DNA from: Myrmaecium sp. VS I D KN 1
Lineage: Eukaryota; Ascomycota; Dothideomycetes; Valsariales; Valsariaceae
DNA: 64,000 nucleotides
Assembly: GCA_019775845.1 (NCBI GenBank)
Contig: JADQAV010000043.1
Coordinates: forward strand, 372,001-436,000
Direction: 5' to 3'
The translations under genes were made by a program, and so were the position numbers. Under the pieces are notes generated by a model. It saw only the letters and a program-made list of their open reading frames with translations, did not search any database and had not been told where the DNA came from. Shown in pieces: positions 10,333 through 21,445 of the stretch (its first letter is position 1; the number at the start of each line of letters is the position of its first letter).

Positions 10333-12562
10333 GTCGACCCCTTTTATTTCTAGTTCGCTTCGCAGATTCGATAGCTCATCTCATGGTATGTATTTTTGGG
10401 TCGACTTGGCGATTGCAAGCTGTCGGCAATCCAAATGGTTAGCGAGGCGTTCAGCGTACTTTTCATGTCATGGGACCTCTGGTCTGGGCGTGCACCGGGG
10501 AAGGTGCCATGTGTTACGGCCGGTAGTGCTTTTAGGCTGATGTTCCTGCTGAGCAAACTTGAAGGTCTCTCTCAAGGATAGGGTCATGTAACAGTAAGTT
10601 GCAACGGGGCTTTATGGACGAAATTCATGCCATCCATAGCCTTCCAGTCTTTCCCTGTTCCTCTCCTGCCTTTTTTTAATCTCTTTTTTTTGCTTCTTTT
10701 TATCACTGCAGCTCGTCCACGAAGAGCCCGCAGCCACAAACCAGCGATGCAGGGCTTCGGGCCCTGCAGGAATGACGATCCGTTCAGATCGTCCGTTCTT
10801 AACGGAGCGTTGGAAGATCAACCCCCCACGTCCATCGGTTTTCAAACTTTCGAGCGCGAGAACTGGTGGGCGTGTCGAGAATAGAAGGCACCCCTTCCAG
10901 CTTCGGATACCTCATCGAGGAAACGAGAGGCGTCTGGGAGTTTGGGTGCAAGAGAACCTCTCGTACATTTTTGTGATTATATACTTTTCTTGGCAATTAT
11001 CAATTAAAAGCATTTCTTGCTGTCTTGTTTCTCATCTTCTTCTTGCTTTGGCATGGTGCATGTTGCTTCAGTGACCCTTGCGAGGATGTCAACATTTTCC
11101 TCTAGACGGAGCACGCTCTCCACGTCGTGGAGGAATGGGATGAATGGATGGATACTACATGGGACAGCAGCGTACTTCAGAAGCCAGACATCCGGTGAAC
11201 GGAATGTTCGTTTGTATGAACGCGTGCAAAGATTCGATTGATTTGACTGAGATAGTAGTAGGAAGAGGGTTGGAAACGCAAAGCAAAGCTATAACTAATA
11301 AACAAACAAAAAAACCACCAAAAAAAGTCCCACCAAAACCGTGACGTGAGTCCTCCGTGTAAGTTTCTTTTTTTTGGGTCTTTTTTTTGCTGCCTTCCTT
11401 TTCCTTTTTCTCCGGTGACAGGCCCCCTCTGGAAACTCCGTTGCGCTTTGGATTTGGATTAAGGGAGAGAAAGATGGAGAAGGATAAGTTCATTGAAAGG
11501 AGAAAAGGAAATGAAAAAGATGGTGGAATACAGTCGTCTCTCTCTCCCTCTCTCTGCTACACCGTCCGCCGTCTACTCTCTGCTCTCCGTTCTCCGTTCT
11601 CCTTCGCATTGGGAAAAAAGCAAAAAGAAAGCTAAAAAAGCCAAAAAGAAAAAAGGGGAGAAAGGAAAAAGCCAGGTCTAGGAACGCCAGCGAGAGATAA
11701 TGTTGGGATATGTTGGAATATTGTGTGGTGGCTCCTGTCCTGATTGAGTTTGCGATCCGGTTCGTTGGATAGGAGGTGGTCATGACGAGGTGGTTGATGA
11801 TGAGGCTGAGGGCTGTTGCGCCTTGGGAGTGTGTATTTTCTTTTTCTTCTTTTTCTTTTTCGTACTTCTTTTTTTGCCGGTTTGTTTGTTGGATTGTGTG
11901 GTGATTGGTTTGTTCGATCGATCATGCAAAAGCGACGCAGGGGAGGGAGGGGTAGGGGGTCATCATCATCATCATCATCGTTGCTTGCTCTCTCCTCTGC
12001 ATTCAATCGTGCTCGATCGACGTGAGACGATGGCGTTCGGGACGTGGTTGAGGAAATCGGTCGCCAAAAGGAACAGGGGGGGAAGGCCGGATATTTGCAG
12101 GAAAGGAGGGAAGCGTGATTGGAACGAGATTCTGCTCGACTCGTCAGTTTGTGTTTGGGTTTGCTTTGCGCCTCAGCCTCGCATCTCTTGTGCCCGCGAA
12201 AACCACGTGGGGGTGGGAGGAAAACAAATCCCGGCTGGGGGATAGGTAGAGGCCCGTGTGCGGAGGGGACGGCGGGGGGGTGGACGGAATACACATTTTC
12301 CATGGCTGCGCGCGGGAAAAGTTGCAATGGGCGCCCCCCTTCCGCCTCCCCCTCCATCCTCTCTCTCTCTCCGGTTCTTTTCGGCTGTTGTATGATGCAG
12401 ATGGATGCCCAGTGGATGGATGTACGTACCCGAGTCATGGCCCGCATTTGGCCGACCTTCACAAGTCATCACATCACCCTCCTTCTCTGCTGCTGCTGCT
12501 CTTCTTGGCTTTTTTTTTTCCTTTTAATCTTTCCTTCTCCCGCCCGACTCTTGAACAACTAT
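10333..12562. other. Gene-poor interval, low complexity
   Basis: About 2.2 kb with no recognisable coding region. It has strand-biased purine and pyrimidine runs between about 11.28 and 11.70 kb, a T-rich stretch near 11.84-11.88 kb and a (CAT)n tract near 11960-11979. Long frames here are made of Lys/Arg or Phe/Ser runs caused by this composition and are not gene-like. Confidence 0.5.
11960..11979. repeat. (CAT)n microsatellite
   Basis: A short perfect run of CAT triplets within the gene-poor interval. Confidence 0.8.
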
Positions 12563-12727
12563 TTATGCCTTGGCGGAGCAGGGCCGGCACGTCTTGAGCT
12601 TGCAGTTCTGGCACTCGTAGATGAACCAGTGGCCGCCGGAGTGGCAGAGGTTGCAGTTCCAGACCAGCAGGTTGGTGTCGGACTTGATCATCTTGAAGTT
12701 GTGCTGGCAGCTTCCGGGGACGGCCAT
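12563..12727 (-). CDS. Cys-rich microprotein, probable zinc-binding (54 aa)
   Basis: A 54-residue protein whose family I cannot name. It has seven cysteines: C7, a C25-x2-C28 pair, a C39-x2-C42 pair and a C47-x2-C50 pair, plus H9, H29 and H33. This is enough ligands for two zinc sites, and the spacing suggests small treble-clef or zinc-ribbon folds. Aromatic residues (W23, W34, F35, Y37) between the knuckles look like a small hydrophobic core. The ATG at 12727 was chosen because the residues upstream in the same frame are low-complexity Pro/Thr. A GGTATAAT donor-like and CCACCAG acceptor-like pair just upstream would make a 5' UTR intron. A TATA box lies about 200 bp upstream. It is the only gene-like sequence in about 7 kb. 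Confidence 0.68.
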   Translation of the reverse strand: MAVPGSCQHNFKMIKSDTNLLVWNCNLCHSGGHWFIYECQNCKLKTCRPCSAKA

Positions 12728-12923
12728 CGCGCCTGGTGGATTTGGCAAAGGTTGTGCGGTTGGGTTGTGAGTGGGATTATACCTAGGTCGTCTGCCGGCG
12801 CGGTGGGAGTGATGCCGTGCTTTTGCAAAGGTTGGTGAATCTGGGTATATAGTCGTTTCGTCGAGGGAGGCAGCGGTGGGTTGATGTGTGAAGGCAGGCA
12901 GAAGGCAGAGGGCAGAAGGCAAC

Positions 12924-12932
12924 TTTATATAT
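12924..12932 (-). promoter_or_regulatory. TATA-like element upstream of the Cys-rich microprotein
   Basis: On the minus strand the sequence reads ATATATAAA about 200 bp before the microprotein ATG, a reasonable distance for a fungal TATA box. Functional use is inferred. Confidence 0.4.
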
Positions 12933-14195
12933 GGCTGTAGAGGACAAGGGGCGTTTGAGGATGTCGCAGTCGTTTGTGAGGTTGCAAAGTTGGGCGCGAA
13001 GCGATGATGATGGTGCTGCTGATGGGAAAAGTCGCGGGATTCGACTCACACTTATATACTCACGACCGCACGCCCGGTTCTGAAGGTGAAGGTTGGAGTT
13101 GCTTGCCAGACCACCGTCGCGTTGGATTTTCAACAGGACAGGCGGCGCATCTATCGAATCGCCCATTCCCCCGTCGCGCTGCGACAAGATCGGCCGGGAC
13201 CCACGAAGCAGGTGCAAATGTGGATACAGCCTGGACGAAAGCGGAGGACGGGTCTGGGTGGTCGTCTCACGCAGGAGCGGAAGGGGGATCTGGCGGTGCG
13301 AGCACATGGACTCTTCGGTCGGCCACTGGCCCTTGCCGTCCTTCCCTCACCACCGTCCAGCATCCGGCATCCATCCCAGCGGCCAGCGGCCAGCATCCGG
13401 CGTCCGCCGCACATACACACACGGCGCCCGAAAAAAAAGGGCGGCTTGGCTGGAAGGGGAGATGGGATGGGAGCTTGTCAAACGCAGGCACTCCCAGGCT
13501 GACTGTTCCGCACTGCCGCGCCCGCGCGCCGCGTCCATGGGTAGCATCCCCAGGTAGCCTGTCCCCGTTGCAAACGAGGAGCCGAGGGTTGAGAGTCGCC
13601 GAAGAAAAAAGAAATCGAGGAAGAGAAAAAGGACAAGAAGCGAAAGAAGACAAGGACAAGCGCCCCTGGATCAGCCTGCTTGTGTGTCGGTATGCGCGTA
13701 TGTGTCCGGCTTCACATTTCTTTTCCTCGGTTTGCTTTGCTTCTTTGGGTCAACTACGTGTACTAAGTATGGTATGTGTTGCATATTCCTCTTCCTTCAC
13801 CGTCCTTTTGCTTTTTGTTCTATGCCTAAATACGCCATGTGGTTTCGTCTTCCTCTCTCCATCATCCCTGTTCCCCCTTCCCATCTTCCTTGACGGGTTA
13901 TTACGGTAGCAAGCAGGTATGAATCCTCAGCCAGAAAGAGGGAGACTTGTTATACATGTCCAGGTACCTACCGTCACGTACCAGGTACCGGCGTGATGTA
14001 ACTTGGCTGTGTGGGCGTGGTGATGGGTGGTGATGGTGGTCCTGATGGTGGTGGCAGTGGTGGTGAAGATGGTGGTCATCCATGGCCAGTCGGACCAATC
14101 GATCTCATCGCCATCGGTCATCCCAGCCCCATGGACCGGGAAGACGCCCGGGCCTGCGAATGCGCAAACCTGGTGCTTGGTGCTTGTGCTCGGTG

Positions 14196-14222
14196 CCTGC
14201 CTGCCTGCCTGCCTGCCTGCCG
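14196..14222. repeat. (CCTG)n microsatellite
   Basis: About six uninterrupted CCTG units in non-coding sequence. Confidence 0.85.
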
Positions 14223-17103
14223 GTCTGGGCAAGGAAGGAATGGAGGGGCGCATCTCTTTGAGGATGTGCCTTGCACAGGTACAGGACGGTACGCCTCACA
14301 CCCAACCCCCCCACAGGTACATCCCTTCCCTCTACTTACATACCTACTACTACAGTACCAGGTACCAGCTAATGAGGTCCTTCATACCACCTCAACATCA
14401 CCTCACTGCATCTCACACGCCTCCGTTCGGGGTGTGCATGGTACCTTACATGAGGTCCTGAGGTGGTGAATTACATAATGGACGCACCCAACATGAGACG
14501 ATTACTGTACTTGAAGGCAAGATACTGTACATACATACTAGTATAGTACTACGTGAGGTACATCTCGCATAGTACTCTACCTTAGTCACCCTCCTGCTGA
14601 ATACAGGTATTCGGTAAGATACAGTTGGCAGATATTCATGGCCATCGTCCTATCCACACCGACAACGTTCAACAACACCAACTCCCACAACCGTCATCAA
14701 CCAGCGACGCTCCAGATCTGAGGCGAGATGCGATGAAGGAAGCAGGAGAACGGATAAAGTGTCTATGAATGACTTCGGGCCAATCCTCTGCTCGGTGGGC
14801 TGCTTCCACGGCGTCCCTACCTCACTTGAGACGAAACGCAGACAACGACAACGGTAACGACGACGAGGATCCGCCGCCGCCGAATAACAGCGACGCCTTC
14901 ATGGACCTGACCGGGTTGATGGGCTGACGGGACTGGATGCATGCATGTATGCGTGGCTGCGTGGCTGCATGGCTGAGCGGCTGCATGCAATCCATTCCCT
15001 TGTCGGCAAGAGGCGCTCGCCGTCATTCGCCGTCCTCGGGCGGTTTCGTTTGCGAACAAGGCCTCCCATGCTTCCCGCCAGGACAGTTTTGGAGCTGCGT
15101 GCCTCCTAACAAAACCCGGTTCTCCCCTCTCACCTGCAGCCTCATCCTATGGCTTGCTGCGGTACTCCTAATTTATTTTTCCCAACCGGACATCTGACCC
15201 GCTTCTTTCTTCTCTACCTACCTGCTTCACCCCAGCTCTAACTCTGCTGCTGCCATTTCGGTCCGCCTTGGCTCGCCTAACCACGTCTGTTTCTTGACCG
15301 CTGAAAGCCGTAGCCTGCGGGAGGTTACCATTACCGGATGTCTCCCATAACCGTCTCGCTAAGTGAGTGCATGATCAAGCCTCAAGCTCGCCCTAGAGCG
15401 CCCGGATCTTCCTCTGTATGGAGAAGCTCGGCGGTACCGAACAGGCTGAAGAACGACAGGATAAAGTGGAAAGGAGCATCCGGAAACGGAACATGGGAGA
15501 CACTTCTAACTTGATTCAAACCACTGAAGGGCGCGTTCACCTCGGTAACTCTCGCCGCATTACCCGTAACAATCCTTCTTCAGTCCTACTTCAGCGCACC
15601 TGGCGGTTGAGTGCTTCCTATTTGTGTGTTTATCGCAGCATCCGGCAGTTCGCCGATACCTCCCCCCAATGGTCGGAGCCACCAACTACAGGAAAAATAC
15701 GGAATGGAATTTAGATTATGGGTTGGCAAACAATCGTCCACACCATACCAGCCCTGGATGACGCGCATCGATCTGTTGCGGGTTACGCCACAACGCCTCT
15801 GCGTCCTGCACTATGTGACACTGTGTCCGATCTTGATCTGGTGCATCCTGGCCGTACCACCTGTGCGGGTGTTCCCCGATCCCCCAATAAACATCCCGCC
15901 GCCGAAACATCCCCCCGGTAAATCGCTTTGATCAAGCGCCAGGCTGTGACATTGGAAGGATGTCACGTTATCCTCCCGACGTTTTCATTCTGAACAGATC
16001 AGCCCTATCTACCGGCGGTCTGAATCGGCGACGCAGGCTACAGGTCGCGGGTGCAACGCGGCACACCGACCAGTCCTGCGCTTCGAGATCGCCTCATTCG
16101 ACGGTGCGACACGCAACAATCCCGGGAACAGCCTCCCCTCCGATGGCGTTCGATGTGAGGGCCGTTCTGGGAATCCCTTCAAGTAATCGGCGTCTCCCTT
16201 TCCCAAAGTGATCGTTGACACTTACAGGCCATGTCCAAATCGCGCACCGCGTGTTTTCTTTTCTTTCCTTCTTGGCTTTTCTTTCTCGTCCGAGCCCGGC
16301 CACGCTAACCACCTGATTTCTTCTTTCTTTCTCGTTTCGGGTGCAGTCCAGAGCACCGTAGCACAGGGGGACATTGAATCGGCGAGAGCTTGCTCTACGC
16401 GATCAATTCAAGCGTCGAAGTTCGCCCAGTAGGGAAATCCATCGGCGTCGGTTCCGCCGCCGGCAGGAGTGGCAGGTACTCTTCCGTCTCCATTGCTGAT
16501 GGCAGGCGCACTGCTTGCTTCTGCTAACGGCAGGTTTGGAAACTGTGGTTGCGCCATGTCCAAGGCTATCCAGAGTTTCCATCCCTTCGTGTGAAAATGT
16601 GCAATGAGAACGACCCTCACCACCGGCTGCGCCAGGACATTGTAAGTAGGGAGCGTCGTATTTCACCTCCTCCCTTTTTTCCTTTCTGTTGCATCTATCG
16701 AATTTCTCCTTTAATATCAAGGTTTTTTTCGGGATTTAGTGTTGTCGTTTTAGCGAGACGTTTTGGGTTGACGTCCCCTGTCGATGCTGACGGTAACGAC
16801 CGTCAAGGGGGCTGCTGAGGAGCAGTACAGCGAGCACACATAGCCATTGATCCCACGTCACGGCCCTTGTGCCTAGGGAGCTATGGCGAATGCTTGGGTA
16901 GAGAATTCCTCGTTAGCAGAAAAGAAAGCAACTTGAAGAAAACCTTGCCGTCGCCCTTCACGTCTCGATCTCTATGTGGCGGAGAAGTGACATTGGGCGA
17001 TTCTTTTCCAATATATTATCTCTTCCCTTACTTTGGCGCGTACTGAGGAAGTACGCCTCTATCCTCTGCTCTGTTGGTATCCTTGCTCTTTCCACCTTTC
17101 TCG

Positions 17104-17127
17104 GTTTTTTTTTTTTTTTTTTTTTTT
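17104..17127. repeat. T homopolymer of about 24
   Basis: A long uninterrupted T run in the 3' flank of the helicase gene; length is prone to assembly or sequencing error. Confidence 0.85.
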
Positions 17128-17593
17128 CCCATCTTTACTGCAACAGGGCAGTATACGGATAATTATGTTCAACCCTCAACCCAACCAACATCCCCTGCCG
17201 GACGATTGTGGAGAACAGAGACGTCCTTTTGTGATTGATCGGCTTCAAAGAGTATATTGTATTTGGGTATCATACGAAAGTACGGGGGAGCAGAAAAGCA
17301 AACGGGTGCACATCTGCCGTGATTGAGTGGTGACAGAACATGAAAGGAAAGAAGGAGAAAATAGAAATGCTGGTCAGATGCCCCATCGAGTCCGATGTCC
17401 AACTCCACCCAAAGGAAAAAGCGAAAAAAAGCCATCCTGTCGGTCGTGGTGTTTCCTCCTTCCTCTCAAAACGACGAAGGGGGACAAAGAACGGAAGAAC
17501 AGGTGCGAAAGATGGATGAAAGGAGGAAGGGAAAGGCGCATACCACACTCCAACACCACGGTAGATGCCCATCCCTCCCTCCCGCCCTCACCC

Positions 17594-20390
17594 TCAGCGA
17601 AACAGGGTCCGCAACTCCTCCATCTTCCGCCGGGCCGCCTCCGACTTCCCTGCCACCTTCCGGCTCATGCTGAGGTCGGCGAGGTCGGTCTTCTTCCGCT
17701 GCAGCGCCAGCATCTTCTCCTCGAAGCTGTCGCGCATGACGAAGTGGGTGACGGTGACGGGGCGGGTCTGGCCGAGGCGATGGACGCGGTCGACGGCCTG
17801 GGCTTCCGCGGCCGGGTTGAACTGGGGCTCCATGACGTAGGCGCGCGACGCGGCCGTCAGGTTCAGGCCGAGCCCGCCCGCGGCGATGGAGACGAGGAAG
17901 ACGGTCAGGGCCGGGTCGGCGTGGAAGCGGGTCAGGGCGGCGGCCCGCTGCGCCCGGCGCATCTTCCCGTCCAGCCGGCCGTACCCGAACCCGTGCTGCT
18001 CGAGCGCGATCTGGATCAGGTCGAGGTGGTTCGTCCAGCCGGAGAAGACGACGCTCTTGGCCCCCGCGCGGCGGTCCGCGCGTAGGCACTCCAGCAGGGC
18101 GTTCGTCTTCGTGTGCGGCCCGCCGTAGCGGACGAGGTGCTTGCTCAGCCGGGCGTTGCCACCGTCCGCGATCCGCGCGCGCGCTCGCTCGTCCGCCTCG
18201 AGATCGGCCGGCCGCAGCTCGAACAGGGAGGCGCGCATGTACTGGTCGCACAGCGGGCAGATCGTGTGCGTGTCCGAGGTCTCCTGGCCGAGCGCTTGGA
18301 AGACGGGGTAGCAGCCGGTGCAGACGAGCTGGTAGCAGGCCAGCATGTAGCCCAGCGAATCCTGCTCGCCCTCCTCTTTCTCCGGTCGCTCGCAGATCTT
18401 CTTGTCGCACAGCGCGCAGCGGTCCATGTCGCTCTCGGCCAGCAGGTTGAGCATGTCGTACGCCTGCTTCGCGGACAGCGACTGCTTGTCGTCGTCCAGC
18501 TCGATCGCGTTGCCGTAGGTGAGCCCTTCGGTCAGCTTCATGTCCTCGTCGCTGAGCAGCTCCTGCCCGTGCGCGCAGATCAGGCGGAGCCGGAGGATGG
18601 TCCGAAGGATCTGGATGTAATTCTTGCCTCGCAGGCGATCGCCCATCGTGCGGACCGTCTGCACGGCATCTTTGGCGAACCAATCGTAGAGAGCGCGTTC
18701 GTCGGCCGTGAAGTCGAGCCAGACGATGCGGTCTTCCCGCGGGGGCAAGTCGATCTTGTCCTTCAGCCTTCGGAGCGTGATGCTGTTGACGAGCAGCCGC
18801 AGCTTCGTTATGATATCCGGATCGGCGTTCCGGAAAGGGGTCATGATATGCTCGGTGAAGACGCCTTTCTTATCGAAGGGCTCAACCTGGAGGAACTTGA
18901 TCAAGGCGCCCAGATCATCCAGGCGGTTCTGGACCGGCGTCCCAGTCACAGCCCATCGACGCTCGCCTTTGAGGGCGCAGGTTGCCTGAAACTTCCGTGT
19001 CGACTGTTCCCGGATGATGTGTGCCTCGTCCAGAACTATCCGGAACCATGTCAAGCCTTCTAACGCTTTCCCTTTCTGGAACTCGCTTGCGACGGTGTCG
19101 TATGTCGTGATGACCACATCGTAGCCGGCCAGCCGAAGAAGGTCCTGTGTCCGACTCGATCCATGATATATGCAATACTCCAACGACCCTGGTTGCAGGT
19201 GAGCTTTAATTTGCTGTTCCCAGTTCGACAAGGTGCTGAGCGGAGCGATCAGCAGTGTGCCTGCAGTCTCGCCCGACTGTCGTTGCTCGTCTACCGTATG
19301 CACGATGAGGGCCAGCACGCTGAGCGTTTTCCCCAGTCCCATCATGTCCGCGAGGATTCCACCTTTGACGGGCTTGGGGTCCCGAGATTCAGTTCCGCTG
19401 ATAACATCGTAGTATATAGTGCCCCCCCGTTTGTCTTCCCGCTGTTTCCACAGCGTGTTGCACGGTGATGTCTCGGCCTCTCTGCGAAGCATGAAGCCGA
19501 GGGCTTGCTTCTGATGATGCAGAAGTGATGTGGTCACAAGATTGGAAGCCTCCTCCGGCTCAAGGTCCTCACTGTTCGACAGCGCGCCGAACAAATCCTC
19601 GACCTCACTCCGAATCTGTTCAGCCGTCCGCGTGCCGTAGACCCGGGCCTTGGACTCGCCTTTCTCAGGGTATTTCGCCAATTGATTCGCAGGGGTGGGA
19701 AACACCGTGGCAGTTTGCGGATTCTCGTAAGGGATCCCGCGGTCGATGAACACCGGTGTGCGTAGGTAGATCTGTTTTTGGCTGAGGAACCGTCCGATGG
19801 GCGGTGCGTATTTGCGTGGAGCGTAGAGATGCACGAGCAAGTTCATGCTCTGCGAGATATTTTGCCCTGGCATTTCCCCAGCGTTCTTCTTCCGGGCGTC
19901 CAAGCGGGCTACGAGCCGCAAGCCGCTCCCCTTACTACCATCCATGAGCGGCGCCAAGGCCAAGGCCGTCTTGATGTCGACCCGACCGAACTCCTTCCCG
20001 GCCGGGTCCGCGACGGAGATGGTGTAGTTGTTGATCCCGATCCGCCGCCGCGGCGTGACTTTGATCTGCGGCCATTGCGTGCTTGACCCGGGCGAGCTGG
20101 CCGTCGGGACCATGTAGGCGTTGACGAGGGCGCGGTCCAACTTGCCCAAGCAGACCTCCGTGTCGCTCGAATCGCTGACCACGATGACGTCGTCGTCGTC
20201 CGCTGCGTCCTCCGCTATTAGTAATATTCATGTTAGCACCGGTGAGGCTCATCATTTAAGGCACAAAGGGAATACCTGTTAGATCGATGACGTCATGAGT
20301 TTTCTTCTCCTCGGGCTTTCTTCTTTTCGCAGGCGCATCATCGTCTTCGTCGGCGTCGACACAGTCTCTCTTCGCCTGGGCCTGAAGCAT
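17594..20390 (-). CDS. SNF2-family helicase with internal RING (RAD5/HLTF-like)
   Basis: DNA-dependent ATPase of the RAD5/RAD16/HLTF group, which remodels chromatin or stalled replication forks and, through its RING, acts as a ubiquitin ligase. Exon 1 is 20390-20276 and exon 2 is 20214-17594, separated by a 61-bp intron with GCTAAC branch and AATAG acceptor; 911 residues. Order of parts: acidic and basic N-terminus with KRRK nuclear signal; a region around residues 87-130 (VADPAGKEFGRV, ALALAPLM) that may be a divergent HIRAN domain; Walker A with MGLGKT near 331-336; DEAH near 434; a C4-type RING-like segment near 638-694 inserted between the helicase lobes; and helicase C with GGLGLNLT and VDRVHRLGQ ending near 870. 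The C-terminal half is far more GC-rich than the N-terminal half. Divergent from LYS1. Confidence 0.93.
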
Positions 20391-21445
20391 GCTTTGTGAG
20401 GGACTGCCGATCCTAGTTGGTTATCTGTGTTTCACTTTGTGCTCTACCGGCGGTGGCAAGTCAGCAACTGTTCGACGAGCGGAGAGGTGTTGACAAGGGA
20501 AATGGAAGGGTGTAGCTAGGAAGTTCAAAGCGAGTGACGAGAACACGGTGGCAGGAAAAATTGGAGATGAACAGAAAGAAAAGAGAATGATAGGATTAGA
20601 CGATGATGGGAGAATACTAGTAATTAGAAACACCGAATGAAGATAATACTGACCGTATGAATCGCTGGCGCGGTCGCAAAGAAAAGACGAAGTGCTCAAC
20701 ACTGAAAGTAAACCCTCGCAACAAACGAGGAGCGAAGTGGTTGGTGGTGGACGTGTTGGTAAAGGTGGCGAGGCCAGGGACCATCTACAAACGCGGGAGA
20801 GCGGAAACCAAAAGAGTCAGGGGCAAGGCTACCGCTCCGCACCCGTGAGGAACATGCGGAGCCCCTCCGCGGTCCGTCGGGACAGCAAGGCAGTCAGGTA
20901 CGCGGCGGCGGAGCGGGGGCGGCTTCGCAAGTGGGCCCGTGCGACCGTGCCCGTCTGGCCAGGCAGCGAGGCAGCAAAATGGAGGGGTAGGAAAGGATGC
21001 CTGACCGGTATCGGCGGGGAGGGGCGAGGATGAGACGAATGAAATCTCCGGCATTGCTGACAGAGAGTTTACTTTATGATGAGATTATCAAAAGAAAACA
21101 ACTGAAGAACACCTTTTGATACTTATCTGGGCGGTTTCAGTATCAGAATTATCAATTGCAGTGCTGTTCCTGTCATTGTTCGTGGAGGAAGAAACGCGGT
21201 GATGTTATTTAGTTGCCTGAGGCTGACATTGATGATGACTCTTTCAACCGAGTGATAAGTTATCCCGCGGGGCGGGCGGTGGCATGTCCTCCACTCCACT
21301 GCCAATTGATTCTCTCCTCCACTTCCTTGAGAGTCACACCTTACATCTCTCAATTTTATCCTCGCCTCACTGTGTTTTCGCATAGAGAACTCGATCTCCA
21401 AACCACTTCGCCTCCTCGCCATTCCCTTGCGCTCCCTCCACCACC
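20391..21445. promoter_or_regulatory. Divergent promoter interval helicase / LYS1
   Basis: About 1.05 kb between divergent starts; it must carry both promoters. A GC-rich core (about 20.8-21.02 kb) is flanked by more AT-rich sequence. No distinct factor site is claimed. Confidence 0.5.

Larger units (their letters stand above)
12933..17593. other. Gene-poor interval of about 4.7 kb
   Basis: No family, RNA gene or transposon recognised. It holds a cluster of GTACC/AGGTAC words between about 13.96 and 14.58 kb, GGT/GAT-rich repeats near 14.02-14.08 kb, a (CCTG)n tract at 14196-14222, a TGCATG/GGCTGC-rich patch near 14.93-14.99 kb and a T homopolymer at about 17104-17127. Its right part is the 3' flank of the helicase gene. 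Confidence 0.5.

Noticed and set aside
11632-12462. 276-codon minus-strand frame
   Set aside because: Composition is dominated by Arg, Pro, His and Ser runs caused by biased sequence; no domain and no splice context.
13030-13055. B-box-like GGGATTCGACTC on the minus strand
   Set aside because: Flanking bases do not form a T-stem and there is no A box at the right distance.
13004-13909. 301-codon plus-strand frame
   Set aside because: Low-complexity translation without any family pattern; overlapping frames in other phases are equally long, as expected for GC-rich non-coding DNA.
18113-19063. 316-codon plus-strand frame
   Set aside because: Antisense shadow of the SNF2 helicase; no domain of its own.
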